Made by a program: the position numbers and the translations under genes. The notes below the pieces were generated by a model. That model was not told where the DNA came from. It saw only the letters and a program-made list of their open reading frames with translations, and searched no databases. This document shows, in pieces, positions 1 through 9,357 of a stretch of DNA of 64,000 nucleotides (positions within the stretch are counted from its first letter, which is position 1; each line of letters starts with the position of its first letter). The stretch spans positions 248,001-312,000 of the forward strand of contig NZ_LMSS01000003.1 in assembly GCF_001429605.1 (NCBI RefSeq). Reading direction: 5' to 3'. Origin of the DNA: Phycicoccus sp. Soil802 (GTDB lineage: Bacteria; Actinomycetota; Actinomycetes; Actinomycetales; Dermatophilaceae).

Positions 1-1
1 G

Positions 2-613
2 CAGAGTCGCTTTCGCGATGCCCTTGCCATCGCCGATGCCGCCCTGCGGGACGGGTTGGTCCAGTCGGAGGAGCTGCGGGAGATGCGGGCATTCCAAACG
101 CGGTGGCCTGGCATCCGGCTGGCGGAGGAGGGACTGGGCCTGGTCGATGGTCGGCGGGAGAGCTGGCTCGAGTCGGCTTCGGTGGCCGTGGCACATCGGC
201 GCGGCTACTCGGTACCGGAGAGCCAGATCCGCATCCACGACCTGGAAGGCGCGTTCGTGGGACGCGTCGACCACCTGTGGCGAGGAGCCGGGGTGATCGG
301 GGAGGCCGACGGCCTCGGCAAGTACCGCGGAGACCTGGCCGATGAAGAGGCCACAGCCGAGCAGATTTCAGAGGTCGTCCTGGCCGAGCGTGATCGCGAG
401 CGTGGCCTTGAATCCTTGGGCTTTGCCGTCGCCCGGTGGGGGACCGCTGACTTGCGCGACTACGGCGAGGGGCTCTGCCGGGCGTTGAGCGCTGCGCGCC
501 GTCGTGCTCGTCCGCAGTCGATCAGGTGTCTCTGGCGCAGCAACGACGACGAACCCCTGCAGCCGTGGAGCTGGCCTCCGGCCGAGTCGTCCGCGGCCTT
601 CCCGGCTGCCTGA
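2..613 (+). CDS. Partial hypothetical protein, PD-(D/E)XK nuclease-like C-terminus
   Basis: The reading frame is open from the left edge, so the start lies outside the window; about 203 residues are visible. The first visible residues (ALAIADAALRDGL) resemble the linker found in actinobacterial AbiEi/DUF559-type proteins. Further on, RVDHLW followed by GVIGEADGLGKY gives a D...ExD...K arrangement like a restriction-endonuclease fold core. Known proteins of this type are uncharacterised and often carry an N-terminal winged helix, which would be off the edge here. The C-terminal 50 residues are low complexity. The nuclease-like fold is inferred from motif spacing alone; activity is unknown. It reads toward the pst operon, with two palindromic repeats in between. 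Confidence 0.6.
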   Translation, partial: QSRFRDALAIADAALRDGLVQSEELREMRAFQTRWPGIRLAEEGLGLVDGRRESWLESASVAVAHRRGYSVPESQIRIHDLEGAFVGRVDHLWRGAGVIGEADGLGKYRGDLADEEATAEQISEVVLAERDRERGLESLGFAVARWGTADLRDYGEGLCRALSAARRRARPQSIRCLWRSNDDEPLQPWSWPPAESSAAFPAA

Positions 614-620
614 CTGACCC

Positions 621-700
621 CCCGCACTTCTGGCCGATGGTGTGGCTCCGAGACCCGGAAATCCAGGGCCGGTGTCGCATGGGTGGCCGGAACTCGGGAC
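621..700. repeat. Palindromic intergenic repeat family A, copy 1
   Basis: An approximately 80-bp unit. It begins with CGCACTTCTGGCC and ends with GGTGGCCGGAACTCGGG, so its ends are imperfect inverted repeats. A near-identical tandem copy follows immediately and a diverged copy lies at 13351-13427. It sits between the 3' end of the partial gene and the 3' end of pstB, where it may end transcription from both sides. Confidence 0.75.
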
Positions 701-702
701 AC

Positions 703-783
703 CCCCGCACTTCTGGCCGCTGGTGTGGCTCCGCGGCCCGGAAATCCAGGGCCGGTGCCGCATGGGTGGCCAGAAGTCGGGAC
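703..783. repeat. Palindromic intergenic repeat family A, copy 2
   Basis: This is a tandem neighbour of copy 1, sharing most positions, including GGTGTGGCTCCG, CCCGGAAATCCAGGGCCGG and CGCATGGGTGGCC. Its ends CACTTCTGGCC and GGCCAGAAGT are exact reverse complements apart from the outermost bases. The pattern resembles REP- or MITE-like elements that spread between genes; no coding potential is apparent inside. Confidence 0.75.
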
Positions 784-804
784 AGGCGGGGGAGCAGGGG
801 CGGG

Positions 805-1581
805 TCAGCCGAAGCGGCCGCTGATGTAGTCCTCGGTGGCCTTCACGCCCGGGTTGTTGAAGATCTTCTGGGTGTGGTCGACCTCGACCAGCTTGCCCGG
901 CTTGCCGGTGGCCGCGAGGTTGAAGAAGGCCGTCTGGTCGGAGACGCGGGCCGCCTGCTGCATGTTGTGCGTGACGATCACGATCGTGTACTTGCTCTTC
1001 AGCTCGGAGATCAGGTCCTCGATGGCGAGCGTCGAGATCGGGTCGAGGGCCGAGCACGGCTCGTCCATCAGCAGCACCTGCGGCTCCACCGCGATGGCCC
1101 GCGCGATGCAGAGTCGCTGCTGCTGACCACCCGACAGGCCGGCGCCGGGCTTGCTGAGCCGGTCCTTGACCTCGTTCCAGAGGTTGGCGCCGTTGAGCGA
1201 CTTCTCCACGACCTCGTCGAGCTTCTTCTTGCCCTTCACGCCGTTGAGCCGCAGGCCCGCCGCCACGTTGTCGTAGATCGACATCGTCGGGAACGGGTTG
1301 GGCCGCTGGAACACCATGCCGACGGTCCGCCGCACGGCCACCGGGTCGACGTTCGAGGCGTAGAGGTCCTGGTCGTCGAGCATGACCTTGCCCTCGACGC
1401 GGCCGCCGGGGATCACCTCGTGCATCCGGTTGAGGGTGCGCAGGAACGTCGACTTGCCGCAGCCGGACGGACCGATGAACGCGGTCACCGAGCGCGGTTC
1501 CACCGTCATCGTCACGCCTTCGACGGCCTTGAACGCGCCGTAGTAGACGTTCAGGTCACTGACGTCGATTCGCTTGGCCAT
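805..1581 (-). CDS. pstB: Phosphate ABC transporter ATP-binding protein PstB
   Basis: This is the ATPase that powers high-affinity phosphate import on the cytoplasmic face of the PstCA channel. The 258-residue protein has the Walker A motif GPSGCGKST near residue 40, the [22 protein letters not shown]-loop region typical of PstB, the signature LSGGQQQR and a Walker B LLMDEP. The length is normal for the family. It is the last gene of pstS-pstC-pstA-pstB, 87 bp downstream of pstA. The operon is probably under RegX3 control through the PHO box at 4922-4943. Identification is secure. Confidence 0.97.
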   Translation of the reverse strand: MAKRIDVSDLNVYYGAFKAVEGVTMTVEPRSVTAFIGPSGCGKSTFLRTLNRMHEVIPGGRVEGKVMLDDQDLYASNVDPVAVRRTVGMVFQRPNPFPTMSIYDNVAAGLRLNGVKGKKKLDEVVEKSLNGANLWNEVKDRLSKPGAGLSGGQQQRLCIARAIAVEPQVLLMDEPCSALDPISTLAIEDLISELKSKYTIVIVTHNMQQAARVSDQTAFFNLAATGKPGKLVEVDHTQKIFNNPGVKATEDYISGRFG

Positions 1582-1668
1582 GGTGTGCTTTCGTCCTTCG
1601 GGATGGGTATGCCGTGCGGGCCGGCATCGGGTGGAGCGGAGTCTGGGGGCGGAGGCAGGGGGGTGGAG

Positions 1669-2580
1669 CTACTTCGTCACGGAGCCGAACCGGGCGATGA
1701 CCCGGCCGGCGAGGTTGAGGATCAGGACCAGGAGGATGAGGGTCAGGGCCGCGGCCCAGACCCGGTCGACGGCCGGCTGCAGGCTCTCGGTGCGGTCCTG
1801 GTTGATCATCGTGGGCAGGGTGGCCATGTAGCCACCGAACAGGTCGGTGGCGATCGACTTGGTGTACGGGCCGAGGATCAGCAGCGGCGCGGTCTCGCCC
1901 ATCACGCGGGCCAGGCCGAGCAGGACCCCGGTGATGATGCCGGAGAAGGCGGTCGGGAGGACGACCCGGACGATGGTCTTCCACTTCGGGACGCCGAGTG
2001 CGTAGGAGGCCTCGCGCAGCTCGTTGGGGACGAGCTTGAGCATCTCCTCGGTGGACCGCACGATGACCGGGATCATCAGCAGGACCAACGCCAGGCAGAC
2101 CGCGAAGCCGACCCGCTGGAACCCGAAGGTCGTGACCCACACCGCGTAGACGAACAGGCCGGCCACGATCGACGGGACACCGGTGAGGATGTCGACCATG
2201 AACGAGACCGCCTTCGCGAACTTCCCACGGCCGTACTCGACGAGGTAGATCGCGGTCATCACGCCGATCGGCACGGAGATCACCGAGGTGGTGACGCCCT
2301 GGATCAGGGTGCCCTGGATGGCGTGGACGGCGCCGCCTCCCTCGCGTCGGGAGGTGATGCCCTTCTGCGAGTTGGTCCACCACTGCGAGTCGAGCACGAG
2401 CCCGACGCCCTTGGACAGCACGGTCCACAGGATCCACACCAGCGGGATCAGGGCGATGAGGAAGGCCACCCACATGACCACGCGGGCCAGCTGGTCCCGG
2501 AACGCGCGCCCACGGGCGGGGTGTCCCAGCGCCGGGGGTGCGGCGCGCTCGGGAGCCTTGGCCACGGTGTCGGTGCTCAT
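1669..2580 (-). CDS. pstA: Phosphate ABC transporter permease PstA
   Basis: One of two membrane permeases forming the phosphate channel. It has 303 residues. The ATG at 2580 overlaps the pstC stop codon by 4 bp (ATGA), indicating translational coupling; a longer open frame upstream is a shadow of pstC. Several hydrophobic segments surround the binding-protein-dependent permease EAA-like loop (ELREASYALGVPKWKTIVRVVLP). Family identity is clear. The variable N-terminus carries a short basic region before the first membrane helix. Confidence 0.95.
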   Translation of the reverse strand: MSTDTVAKAPERAAPPALGHPARGRAFRDQLARVVMWVAFLIALIPLVWILWTVLSKGVGLVLDSQWWTNSQKGITSRREGGGAVHAIQGTLIQGVTTSVISVPIGVMTAIYLVEYGRGKFAKAVSFMVDILTGVPSIVAGLFVYAVWVTTFGFQRVGFAVCLALVLLMIPVIVRSTEEMLKLVPNELREASYALGVPKWKTIVRVVLPTAFSGIITGVLLGLARVMGETAPLLILGPYTKSIATDLFGGYMATLPTMINQDRTESLQPAVDRVWAAALTLILLVLILNLAGRVIARFGSVTK

Positions 2581-3584
2581 TCGGTGAAGGCCTTCCTGCG
2601 CTCGATGACGATGCGGGCGATCGCGTTGACGATGAAGGTCAGGACGAACAGCACCAGGCCCGCGGCGATGAAGGCCCCGGTCTTGGCGGGGGAGTCGAAC
2701 TCGCCGGCGTTGTTGGCGATCCGCGAGGCGAAGGTCTCGCCACCGTTGAGCAGCGACCAGGTCCACTTCGAGCCCTGCGGGAGGGTCGAGACGATGATGG
2801 TGACGGCGATGGTCTCGCCGAGCGCGCGGCCGAGGGCCAGCATCGCGGCGGAGATCACGCCGGGGCGCCCGAAGGGCAGCACCGCGGTGCGGATCATCTC
2901 CCACTTCGTGGCGCCGAGGGCGAGCGCGCCCTCCATGTGGGTCACCGGGGTCTGCGCGAAGACCTCACGCGACAGCGCCGTGACGATCGGCAGGATCATG
3001 ATGGAGAGCACGACGCCGATGAGCAGGATCGTGCCGCTGGTGCCCGTGCGCGAGAAGAGCGGGATCCACCCGAGGTGGTCGGACAGCCAGATCTGGAACG
3101 GGTCGAACCACGGGGTGAAGGTCTTCAGGCCCCAGAGGCCGTAGACGATCGACGGCACGGCCGCGAGCAGGTCGATGATGCTGGCCGCCGGGCGCGAGAG
3201 CCACCGCGGCGAGTACTGCGTGATGAACAGCGCGACCGCCACCCCGACCGGGACCGCGATCAGCATCGCGATGGTGGAGGCGGCGACGGTCGTCCAGAGC
3301 AGCTCGACGATGCCGAACCGCAGGTTGTCGCTGTCGCTGACCGACCACTCGCGCGAGGTCAGGAAGTTGACCTTGTCGTCGGCGATCGCGGGGATGGCCT
3401 GCCACAGCAGGAAGACACCGACCAGCGTGACGAGGCCGATGACCAGCGCGCCGGACCCCTTGGCCGCAGCGGCGAAGGCCTTGTCGCCCAGGCGACCGGT
3501 GCCTGCGTTGTCACCACTGAGGGGGCCTCGCCCGTCCGGGCCGGGCAGCTCGTCGGCGACGGAGACTCCGGTCACTGATGCCAC
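2577..3584 (-). CDS. pstC: Phosphate ABC transporter permease PstC
   Basis: The second channel subunit of the Pst importer, 335 residues, with a GTG start. It has a long N-terminal cytoplasmic stretch of about 45 residues, then at least six hydrophobic segments and an EAA-like loop (MEGALALGATKWEMIRTAVLP) that contacts PstB. It lies 107 bp downstream of pstS, and that gap contains a perfect hairpin, so expression is probably lower than that of pstS. A second in-frame GTG nine bases downstream is an alternative start. Confidence 0.95.
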   Translation of the reverse strand: MASVTGVSVADELPGPDGRGPLSGDNAGTGRLGDKAFAAAAKGSGALVIGLVTLVGVFLLWQAIPAIADDKVNFLTSREWSVSDSDNLRFGIVELLWTTVAASTIAMLIAVPVGVAVALFITQYSPRWLSRPAASIIDLLAAVPSIVYGLWGLKTFTPWFDPFQIWLSDHLGWIPLFSRTGTSGTILLIGVVLSIMILPIVTALSREVFAQTPVTHMEGALALGATKWEMIRTAVLPFGRPGVISAAMLALGRALGETIAVTIIVSTLPQGSKWTWSLLNGGETFASRIANNAGEFDSPAKTGAFIAAGLVLFVLTFIVNAIARIVIERRKAFTE

Positions 3585-3640
3585 GGGATGTGCCTCACGA
3601 TCGGGGGTGCAGGAGGGTGGGAGCAGGGAGTGGGGGAGCA

Positions 3641-3679
3641 GGTATGCCGCGGGGCTGGGAGCCAGCCCCGCGGCATACC
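3641..3679 (-). terminator. Perfect hairpin between pstS and pstC (partial terminator/processing site)
   Basis: Two 18-base arms (3641-3658 and 3662-3679) are exact reverse complements around a 3-base loop. The arms begin with GGTATGCCGCGG. No T-run follows on the minus strand, so it may be a partial terminator or an RNA-stabilising 3' end. Either would raise the level of binding protein PstS over the membrane subunits, a common pattern in ABC importer operons. Confidence 0.75.
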
Positions 3680-3691
3680 GGTGAACCTAGG

Positions 3692-4819
3692 TCAGGACAG
3701 GGCCTTGATGGCAGCCTCGACCTTGGTCTGGATCTCGGTCGGGAGCGGCGCGTAGCCGATGTCCTCGAGGCCCTTCTGGGTCTCGGCCGAGGCGAAGTGG
3801 GTGAGGAACGCCTTGGTCAGGGCCGCCTTCTTGGCGTCCTTGCCCTTGGAGCAGACGATCTCGTAGGTGACCAGGAGGATCGGGTAGGCACCGGCCTCCT
3901 TGGTGGCGTAGTCCAGCTTCAGGCGCAGGTCGTTGCCCTCGCCGTCAGCCTTGGCAGCCAGGACGGCCTTGCCGACCGACTCGGCGGTCAGCTCGACCGC
4001 GCCGCCACCGTTGTCGATCTGGGCGATGCCCAGCTGGTTGTCCTTGGCGTAGGACCACTCGGCGTAGGTGATGCCACCCTCGGTGGTCTTCACCGCACCG
4101 GCGACACCGTCGGACTTCTGCTTGCCCTCGCCCTTGCCGGTCCAGGCCTTGCCCGGCTCGGCGGTCCACTTGTCGGGAGCAGCAGCCTTGAGGTACTTGG
4201 TGAAGTTCTCGGTCGTGCCGGACTCGTCGGAGCGGAAGAAGACCTTGATCGGCTCGGACGGCAGGGTCACACCGGAGTTCAGGGCGGCGATCGCCTTGTC
4301 GTTCCAGGTGGTCACCTTGCCGTTGAAGATGTCGGCGGCGACCGCAGGGGTGAGGACGAGCTTGTCCACGCCCTTGACGTTGTAGGCGACGGCGATCGGG
4401 CCGGTCACCATCGGGAGGTTCCACGCGGGCGAGCCGCAGTAGGCGGCCGCGTCGTCAGCCTCGATCTTGCCGTCCTTCTCGGTGGTCTTGAGCGCCGAGT
4501 CGGAGCCGGCGAAGTCGACCTGGCCGGCGATGAACTGCTTGATGCCGGCGCCCGAACCAGTCGGGTTGTAGTTGATCGTGGTGCCCTCACAGGCGTCCTG
4601 GAACGACGCGATGGCCTCTTCGATGGCGTTCTTCTGAGCGGAGGAGCCCTCGGCGTTCAGCGTGCCGCCGCCCTCGGGGCAGTCGGACGCGCCGGCGGAG
4701 GCGCTCGAGCTGGACGAGCTGCCGTCGGAGCCGGTGTTGTTGTCGGAGCCGCACGCGGTGAGCGCGAGGGAGCCGACCAGGGCCACGCTGGCCAGGAGGC
4801 CGATGCGCTGGATCTTCAC
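3692..4819 (-). CDS. pstS: Phosphate-binding lipoprotein PstS
   Basis: The extracellular phosphate-binding subunit of the Pst importer. It has 375 residues from a GTG at 4819, chosen because GGAGAGG lies just upstream and because the frame then begins with a short basic segment and the lipoprotein signal LVGSLALTACGS, with Cys as the lipid anchor. A Ser/Gly-rich linker follows. Phosphate-binding loops are visible (GSSAQ near the start of the domain, NPTGSGAGIKQF, and FRSDESGTTENF). It is the first gene of the pst operon, about 100 bp downstream of a PHO box. Confidence 0.96.
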   Translation of the reverse strand: MKIQRIGLLASVALVGSLALTACGSDNNTGSDGSSSSSSASAGASDCPEGGGTLNAEGSSAQKNAIEEAIASFQDACEGTTINYNPTGSGAGIKQFIAGQVDFAGSDSALKTTEKDGKIEADDAAAYCGSPAWNLPMVTGPIAVAYNVKGVDKLVLTPAVAADIFNGKVTTWNDKAIAALNSGVTLPSEPIKVFFRSDESGTTENFTKYLKAAAPDKWTAEPGKAWTGKGEGKQKSDGVAGAVKTTEGGITYAEWSYAKDNQLGIAQIDNGGGAVELTAESVGKAVLAAKADGEGNDLRLKLDYATKEAGAYPILLVTYEIVCSKGKDAKKAALTKAFLTHFASAETQKGLEDIGYAPLPTEIQTKVEAAIKALS

Positions 4820-4921
4820 GGTGTCAAAACCTCTCCACAGGGGATCAGGGGTGGAAATCAGGGGCGGGCATTCGTACCCGACGCCCCGAAGGTAGGCAGG
4901 GAGAGTGACGCAGTGGCCCGT

Positions 4922-4943
4922 GCAGGGTGAACGCGCGGTGAAC
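4922..4943 (-). promoter_or_regulatory. PHO box upstream of pstS
   Basis: Read on the minus strand this is GTTCACCGCGC followed directly by GTTCACCCTGC, two 11-bp direct repeats matching the actinobacterial PhoP/RegX3 PHO box. A further GTTCACCCCC lies upstream near 4991. The position, about 100 bp before the pstS start, fits activation of the pst operon under phosphate starvation. Confidence 0.85.
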
Positions 4944-5015
4944 ACCAGTCAGACATTCGACGTCGCCGCACCGACCCCCCGGGATGCAGGGGGTGAACGA
5001 CTGGTCAGTGAGCGG

Positions 5016-5972
5016 TCAGGAGGGGGGCAGGTGGCGCTCGACGGCGACCAGCCTGGCCTGTGCGCCGCTGCCCGCGAGGTGGGCCACGAGGACCTCGCCC
5101 TTGCCCATCTTGTCGCGGGCGGCGGCCCGCAGTGCGGCGCCCGCGAGGTCGGCCTCGGGCTCGTCGGGGTCGACCAGCGCGAGCAGCGCCATCAGCAGCT
5201 CCGGCAGCACCGGGCCATGGCTGCAGATGGCCGCCGGGGTGCCTCTCTCGACCAACCGCCCGAGGTGGTGTGCGGCGCGAGCCGGCTGCGCGGCATACCC
5301 CTCCTCACTCAGGCCGTCCTTGGTCCGCAGGGCCGCGCCGAGGTGCGCCGCGTAGGGGCGCAGGGTGTCGGCGCAGCGCAGCGACGGTGAGCTCACCAGC
5401 CGCCGGATGCCGTATGCCGCGAGCAAGGGCGCGATGTCCGCGGCCCGGGCGCGGCCGACGTCGTCGAGGGGGCGCTTCTGGTCGTCAGCGGCCCACGACC
5501 CGCGCCCCACGGCATGGGCATGGCGCACCAGGGCGAGTGGCCAGGTGGTCAGCGTGCCGGCGTTGTCGGCGCGCACGATGGCGCGGAGCTGGTCGCGGTC
5601 CCGCGCGTAGTCGAGGCGGTCCGAGGCGGCGATGACGTCGAGCCAGCGGACCTCGTCGATCTCGTTCTCCAACGGCCCGGCCGGGCTGGTCGCCTCGGCG
5701 GCCCAGTAGCGGACCTCCTTGGTGGCCGGCTGCCCCGCGCCGTCGAGCACGGTGTACTCCGACCCCGGCAGCGGCCGGCCCAGGCCGACGGCGAGCGCCG
5801 TCTCCTCGCGGGTCTCCCGGACCGCTGCGACCGGCCAGTCCTCGCCGGGGTCGAGCTTGCCCTTGGCCCACGACCAGTCGTCGTACTTGGGACGGTGGAC
5901 CAGCGCGACCTCGAGCTGGCCCCGTCGCCGACGCCACGGGACGGTGCCCGCGGCAGGGATGGGCGCGGTCAA
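5016..5972 (-). CDS. mutT1: Nudix hydrolase fused to histidine phosphatase (MutT1-like)
   Basis: A two-domain nucleotide-cleaning enzyme of 318 residues. Residues 1-140 form a Nudix domain with the box [20 protein letters not shown]. Residues about 145-300 form a histidine phosphatase with the RHA motif (LVRHAHA) and a later ICSHGP. Mycobacterial MutT1 has this arrangement and hydrolyses oxidised guanine nucleotides and diadenosine polyphosphates. It is also next to ppk in mycobacteria, as here. The start used is a TTG overlapping the ppk stop (TTGA), so the two genes are translationally coupled. Confidence 0.9.
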   Translation of the reverse strand: MTAPIPAAGTVPWRRRRGQLEVALVHRPKYDDWSWAKGKLDPGEDWPVAAVRETREETALAVGLGRPLPGSEYTVLDGAGQPATKEVRYWAAEATSPAGPLENEIDEVRWLDVIAASDRLDYARDRDQLRAIVRADNAGTLTTWPLALVRHAHAVGRGSWAADDQKRPLDDVGRARAADIAPLLAAYGIRRLVSSPSLRCADTLRPYAAHLGAALRTKDGLSEEGYAAQPARAAHHLGRLVERGTPAAICSHGPVLPELLMALLALVDPDEPEADLAGAALRAAARDKMGKGEVLVAHLAGSGAQARLVAVERHLPPS

Positions 5973-8230
5973 CGCCGGCGGGCCTTGCGACGGCGCTTGG
6001 CGTGCATCTCGATCATCGCGCTCTGCAGGTCGGTGAGCGGCTCGCCGTCCTCGTCCAGGTACACGCGGGTCCAGCGGCCGTCACCGGTCAGTCGCCAGTG
6101 GGCGTAGTCGTTGCTCATCCCCCGGGCGAGCAGGGACTGCAGGTCGGCGACGTGCTTCGGGTCGGCGATCCGCACCAGCGCCTCGACGCGGCGGTCGAGG
6201 TTGCGGTGCATCATGTCGGCGCTCCCGATGTAGACCTCGGGCTCGCCACCGCCACCGAAGAGGAACACGCGGGAGTGCTCGAGGAACCGCCCCAGCACCG
6301 AGTGGACCTCGATGTTGTCGGACAGCCCCTTCACACCCGGGCGCAGGGCGCAGATGCCGCGGACCCAGATGTCCACGTGCACCCCGGCCTGCGAGGCGCG
6401 GTAGAGGGCGTCGATGAGCTGCTCGTCGACGATCGAGTTCACCTTGAGCTGGACGAGTCCACCGCGCCCGGCCTCGACGTGCTCGACCTCCCCCTCGATC
6501 CGCTCGAGCAGACCGGAGCGCACGGACCGGGGCGCGACGAGCAGACGCTTGAACTTCTGGCGCGGGGCGAAGCCGGAGAGCTGGTTGAACAACCGCGCGA
6601 GGTCGTCGCCCACCTGGGGGTCGGAGGTCAGCAGTCCGAAGTCCTCGTAGAGGCGGGCCGTCTTGCCGTTGTAGTTGCCGGTGCCGATGTGGCAGTAGCG
6701 CCGCAGGCTGCCGTCCTGCTCCTGGCGGACCACCATGCAGAGCTTGGCGTGGGTCTTGAGGCCGACGATGCCGTAGACGACGTGGACCCCAGCATGCTCC
6801 AGCTTGCGGGCCCAGGAGATGTTGTTCTTCTCGTCGAAGCGCGCCTTGATCTCGACGATCGCCAGCACCTGCTTGCCCGACTCGGCGGCGTCGATGAGGG
6901 CGTCGATGATGGGGGAGTCGCCGCTCGTGCGGTAGAGGGTCTGCTTGATCGCCAGCACGTTGGGGTCGGCCGCAGCCTGCTCGATGAACGCCTGCACCGA
7001 CGTCGAGAACGAGTCGTAGGGGTGCTGCAGCAACACGTCCTTGTCGCGGACGATCGGCAGGATCTCGGAGGGCTTGGAGCTCTCCGCGGGTGCGAGGTCG
7101 GGGTGCATCTGCCCGCGGAACGGCGCGTACCTCAGGTCTGAGCGCTCGAGGTCGGCGACGAGGTTGAGGCCGCGCAGGTCGAGCGGAGCGGGGAGCCGGT
7201 AGACCTCGCTGTCGTTGACACCGAGCTCGCGCACCAGCATGTCGAGCACGTGGTCGTCGATGGTCTCGTCGACCTCGAGGCGCACTGGCGGGCCGAACCG
7301 GCGGCGGGTCAGCTCCTTCTCCAGGGCGGTAAGGAGGTTCTCGGCGTCGTCCTCCTCGACCTCGAGGTCCTCGTTGCGGGTGACCCGGAAGGTGAAGTGC
7401 TCCTGCACCTCCATGCCGGGGAAGAGCATGTCGAGGTGGGCGGCGATGACGTCCTCGAGCGGCACGAACCGGGTGTTGAACAGGTCGGAGGTCGACGGCT
7501 CGCCGCTCTCGGGCTCGATGTGCAGCAGGCGCGGCAGCAGCGGTGGCACCTTGACGCGGGCGAAGTGCTCCTTGCCGGTCTTGGGGTTGACCAGCACCAC
7601 GGCGAGGTTGAGCGACAGGCCGGAGATGTAGGGGAACGGGTGCGCCGGGTCGACGGCCAACGGGGTCAGCACCGGGAAGACCCGCTCGGCGAAGAGCTCG
7701 GAGTGCAGGGCGCGCTCGGCGTCACTCAGCTCGTCCCAGCGGACGATGGAGATCCCCTCGTCCTCCAGCGCGGGCTGCACCCGGTCCTTGTAGACCGCCG
7801 TCTGCATGGCCTGCAGCTCGTGGGCGACGAGCGAGATCTGCTCGAGCACCTCGCGCGGCTCCAGCCCGGAGGCCGACCGGACCGCGAGACCGGTCGCGAT
7901 GCGACGCTTGAGACCTGCGACGCGGACCATGAAGAACTCGTCGAGGTTCGACGTGAAGATCGCGAGGAACCGGGCCCGCTCCAATAGCGGCACCGTGTCA
8001 TCGGCGGCGAGCTGGAGCACCCGCTCGTTGAACTGCAGCCACGAGATCTCGCGGTCGAGGAACCGGTCGGCCGGGAGGCCGCTGTCGTCCTGGCCACCCG
8101 CCGCGTGGACGATCCGCATGAAGCGCCCGTTCGAGGCCCGCGGCTGCGCGCTCGCGATCGAGATCTCGTGGCCGGCGTCGTCGCCGTCGAAGATCTCGCC
8201 CTCGTCCGTGGGGTGGGTCGTCACAGTCAT
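5969..8230 (-). CDS. ppk1: Polyphosphate kinase 1
   Basis: Makes inorganic polyphosphate from the terminal phosphate of ATP. The 753-residue protein has the N-terminal helical domain ([18 protein letters not shown]), the [23 protein letters not shown] segment and two phospholipase D-like catalytic domains. Family histidines lie in the region from [11 protein letters not shown] to [10 protein letters not shown]. The length is typical, with an added acidic N-terminal tail of about 50 residues. It is coupled to mutT1 and lies close to pst, consistent with phosphate storage. A single GTTCACC upstream (near 8270) is too weak to call a PHO box. Confidence 0.97.
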   Translation of the reverse strand: MTVTTHPTDEGEIFDGDDAGHEISIASAQPRASNGRFMRIVHAAGGQDDSGLPADRFLDREISWLQFNERVLQLAADDTVPLLERARFLAIFTSNLDEFFMVRVAGLKRRIATGLAVRSASGLEPREVLEQISLVAHELQAMQTAVYKDRVQPALEDEGISIVRWDELSDAERALHSELFAERVFPVLTPLAVDPAHPFPYISGLSLNLAVVLVNPKTGKEHFARVKVPPLLPRLLHIEPESGEPSTSDLFNTRFVPLEDVIAAHLDMLFPGMEVQEHFTFRVTRNEDLEVEEDDAENLLTALEKELTRRRFGPPVRLEVDETIDDHVLDMLVRELGVNDSEVYRLPAPLDLRGLNLVADLERSDLRYAPFRGQMHPDLAPAESSKPSEILPIVRDKDVLLQHPYDSFSTSVQAFIEQAAADPNVLAIKQTLYRTSGDSPIIDALIDAAESGKQVLAIVEIKARFDEKNNISWARKLEHAGVHVVYGIVGLKTHAKLCMVVRQEQDGSLRRYCHIGTGNYNGKTARLYEDFGLLTSDPQVGDDLARLFNQLSGFAPRQKFKRLLVAPRSVRSGLLERIEGEVEHVEAGRGGLVQLKVNSIVDEQLIDALYRASQAGVHVDIWVRGICALRPGVKGLSDNIEVHSVLGRFLEHSRVFLFGGGGEPEVYIGSADMMHRNLDRRVEALVRIADPKHVADLQSLLARGMSNDYAHWRLTGDGRWTRVYLDEDGEPLTDLQSAMIEMHAKRRRKARRR

Positions 8231-8285
8231 GCCGTCATCCTGACAGTGCTGGGTTAACAGATGGTGCTCGGTGAACCTGGGTGGA

Positions 8286-9278
8286 TCAAACAGCCAGCGC
8301 GTACATCACGTCCACCATGATGCTGCGGAAACCCAGCCCCGTGTAGGTGCGTATCGCCGCCTGGTTGTCGCCGTCGACGTAGAGCACCACCTCGGCCAGC
8401 CCCAGCCCGGCCAGGTGGGCCAGCCCGAGGGCCGTCACCGGCCGCCCCAACCCACGCCCTTGGTATGCCGGGTGCACCCCGACCACGTACACCTCACCGG
8501 CCGTCTTGGTCGGGTCCACGGACGAGCGCTGCTCGGGGTCGACCTTGGTCCAGTGGAAGGCCGCGACGTGCGGCGCAGGTATCCCTCCAATGGGAGAGAT
8601 ACCGGCAGCGTCGAGGACCGTCGCGTCCGCCTCCACGAGGATGAAGCCGGCCGCGTCGAACCACGGCTGCGCCATCCGCTCCTCGAGGTCGGCCAGCGTC
8701 AGCCGGCCCTGCTCCGGGTGGTGGGCGAAGGCGGCCGCGTTGGTCGCCAGCCAGGCCTGCTCGTCCCGACCGGGCTCGAAGGCGCGCGCGTGAAAGCCCT
8801 CGGGCAGTGCGGACGCGGCCGGTGCGAGGTCGGCCGCTCCGAGGGGGCGGGCCATCTTGTGCAGCTCGCGCACCGCCGCCAGCCCGGCGCTCGCCGCCAG
8901 GGCCTGCGCAGCGGGCAGGCGGCCATGCGCCCAGAGCCGGGCCCCGGGAGCGGCCTCGAACACGGCGTCGAGGAGGGCGCGTCCGGTGCCCTGCCGCCGG
9001 GCGGCCGGGTCGACGACGAGCTCGGCCGAGGCGTCGGGTCCGGTGGGGCCGTCCAGCTGGGCGTACCCGGTGAGCCGCTCCGCGGCATACCCGAGGAGGT
9101 GGCGGACCCGACCGCTCGGTGCATCGAGGGAGAGGAGCGGCTGCTCGGACAGCGGGCTGACCCCGTCGGCGGCGGTCGCCGCGGCCTGGATCTCGCGGAC
9201 GCGGGCGACCTCGGCGGACGTCAGGGTGTCGGCGAGGCGGACGGGAGATAACGGCACGAAAAGCATTGGACCATGCAT
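8286..9278 (-). CDS. mshD: Mycothiol synthase MshD
   Basis: The last step of mycothiol synthesis: acetylation of Cys-GlcN-Ins. The 330 residues form two tandem GNAT domains. The first has the acetyl-CoA loop [21 protein letters not shown]; the second has [24 protein letters not shown] and ends with the conserved [19 protein letters not shown] loop near residues 240-260 ([19 protein letters not shown]) looks longer than usual. ATG codons at 9278 and 9266 are both possible starts. mshA lies at 25638, so at least two mycothiol genes are in the window. Confidence 0.95.
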   Translation of the reverse strand: MHGPMLFVPLSPVRLADTLTSAEVARVREIQAAATAADGVSPLSEQPLLSLDAPSGRVRHLLGYAAERLTGYAQLDGPTGPDASAELVVDPAARRQGTGRALLDAVFEAAPGARLWAHGRLPAAQALAASAGLAAVRELHKMARPLGAADLAPAASALPEGFHARAFEPGRDEQAWLATNAAAFAHHPEQGRLTLADLEERMAQPWFDAAGFILVEADATVLDAAGISPIGGIPAPHVAAFHWTKVDPEQRSSVDPTKTAGEVYVVGVHPAYQGRGLGRPVTALGLAHLAGLGLAEVVLYVDGDNQAAIRTYTGLGFRSIMVDVMYALAV

Positions 9279-9357
9279 CTTCCCTCCGGGCCGATCCGCG
9301 TTTAGCCTGCACGGGTCCGGCTACCGCCGGTATCTCCTCCCGCACAAGGACGCATCC

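Noticed and set aside
621-783. Could the tandem 80-bp units be a CRISPR array?
   Set aside because: There are only two adjacent copies with no spacer between them, each is itself palindromic, and no cas genes are present.
526-3144. Very long plus-strand frame antisense to pst
   Set aside because: High-GC antisense shadow: composition is dominated by Arg, Gly, Asp and His without family motifs, and pstB, pstA and pstC on the other strand are certain.
8262-8280. Possible PHO box upstream of ppk (GTTCACC and GTTAACC on the minus strand)
   Set aside because: The two half sites are 18 bp apart rather than 11 or 22, and the second is degenerate.
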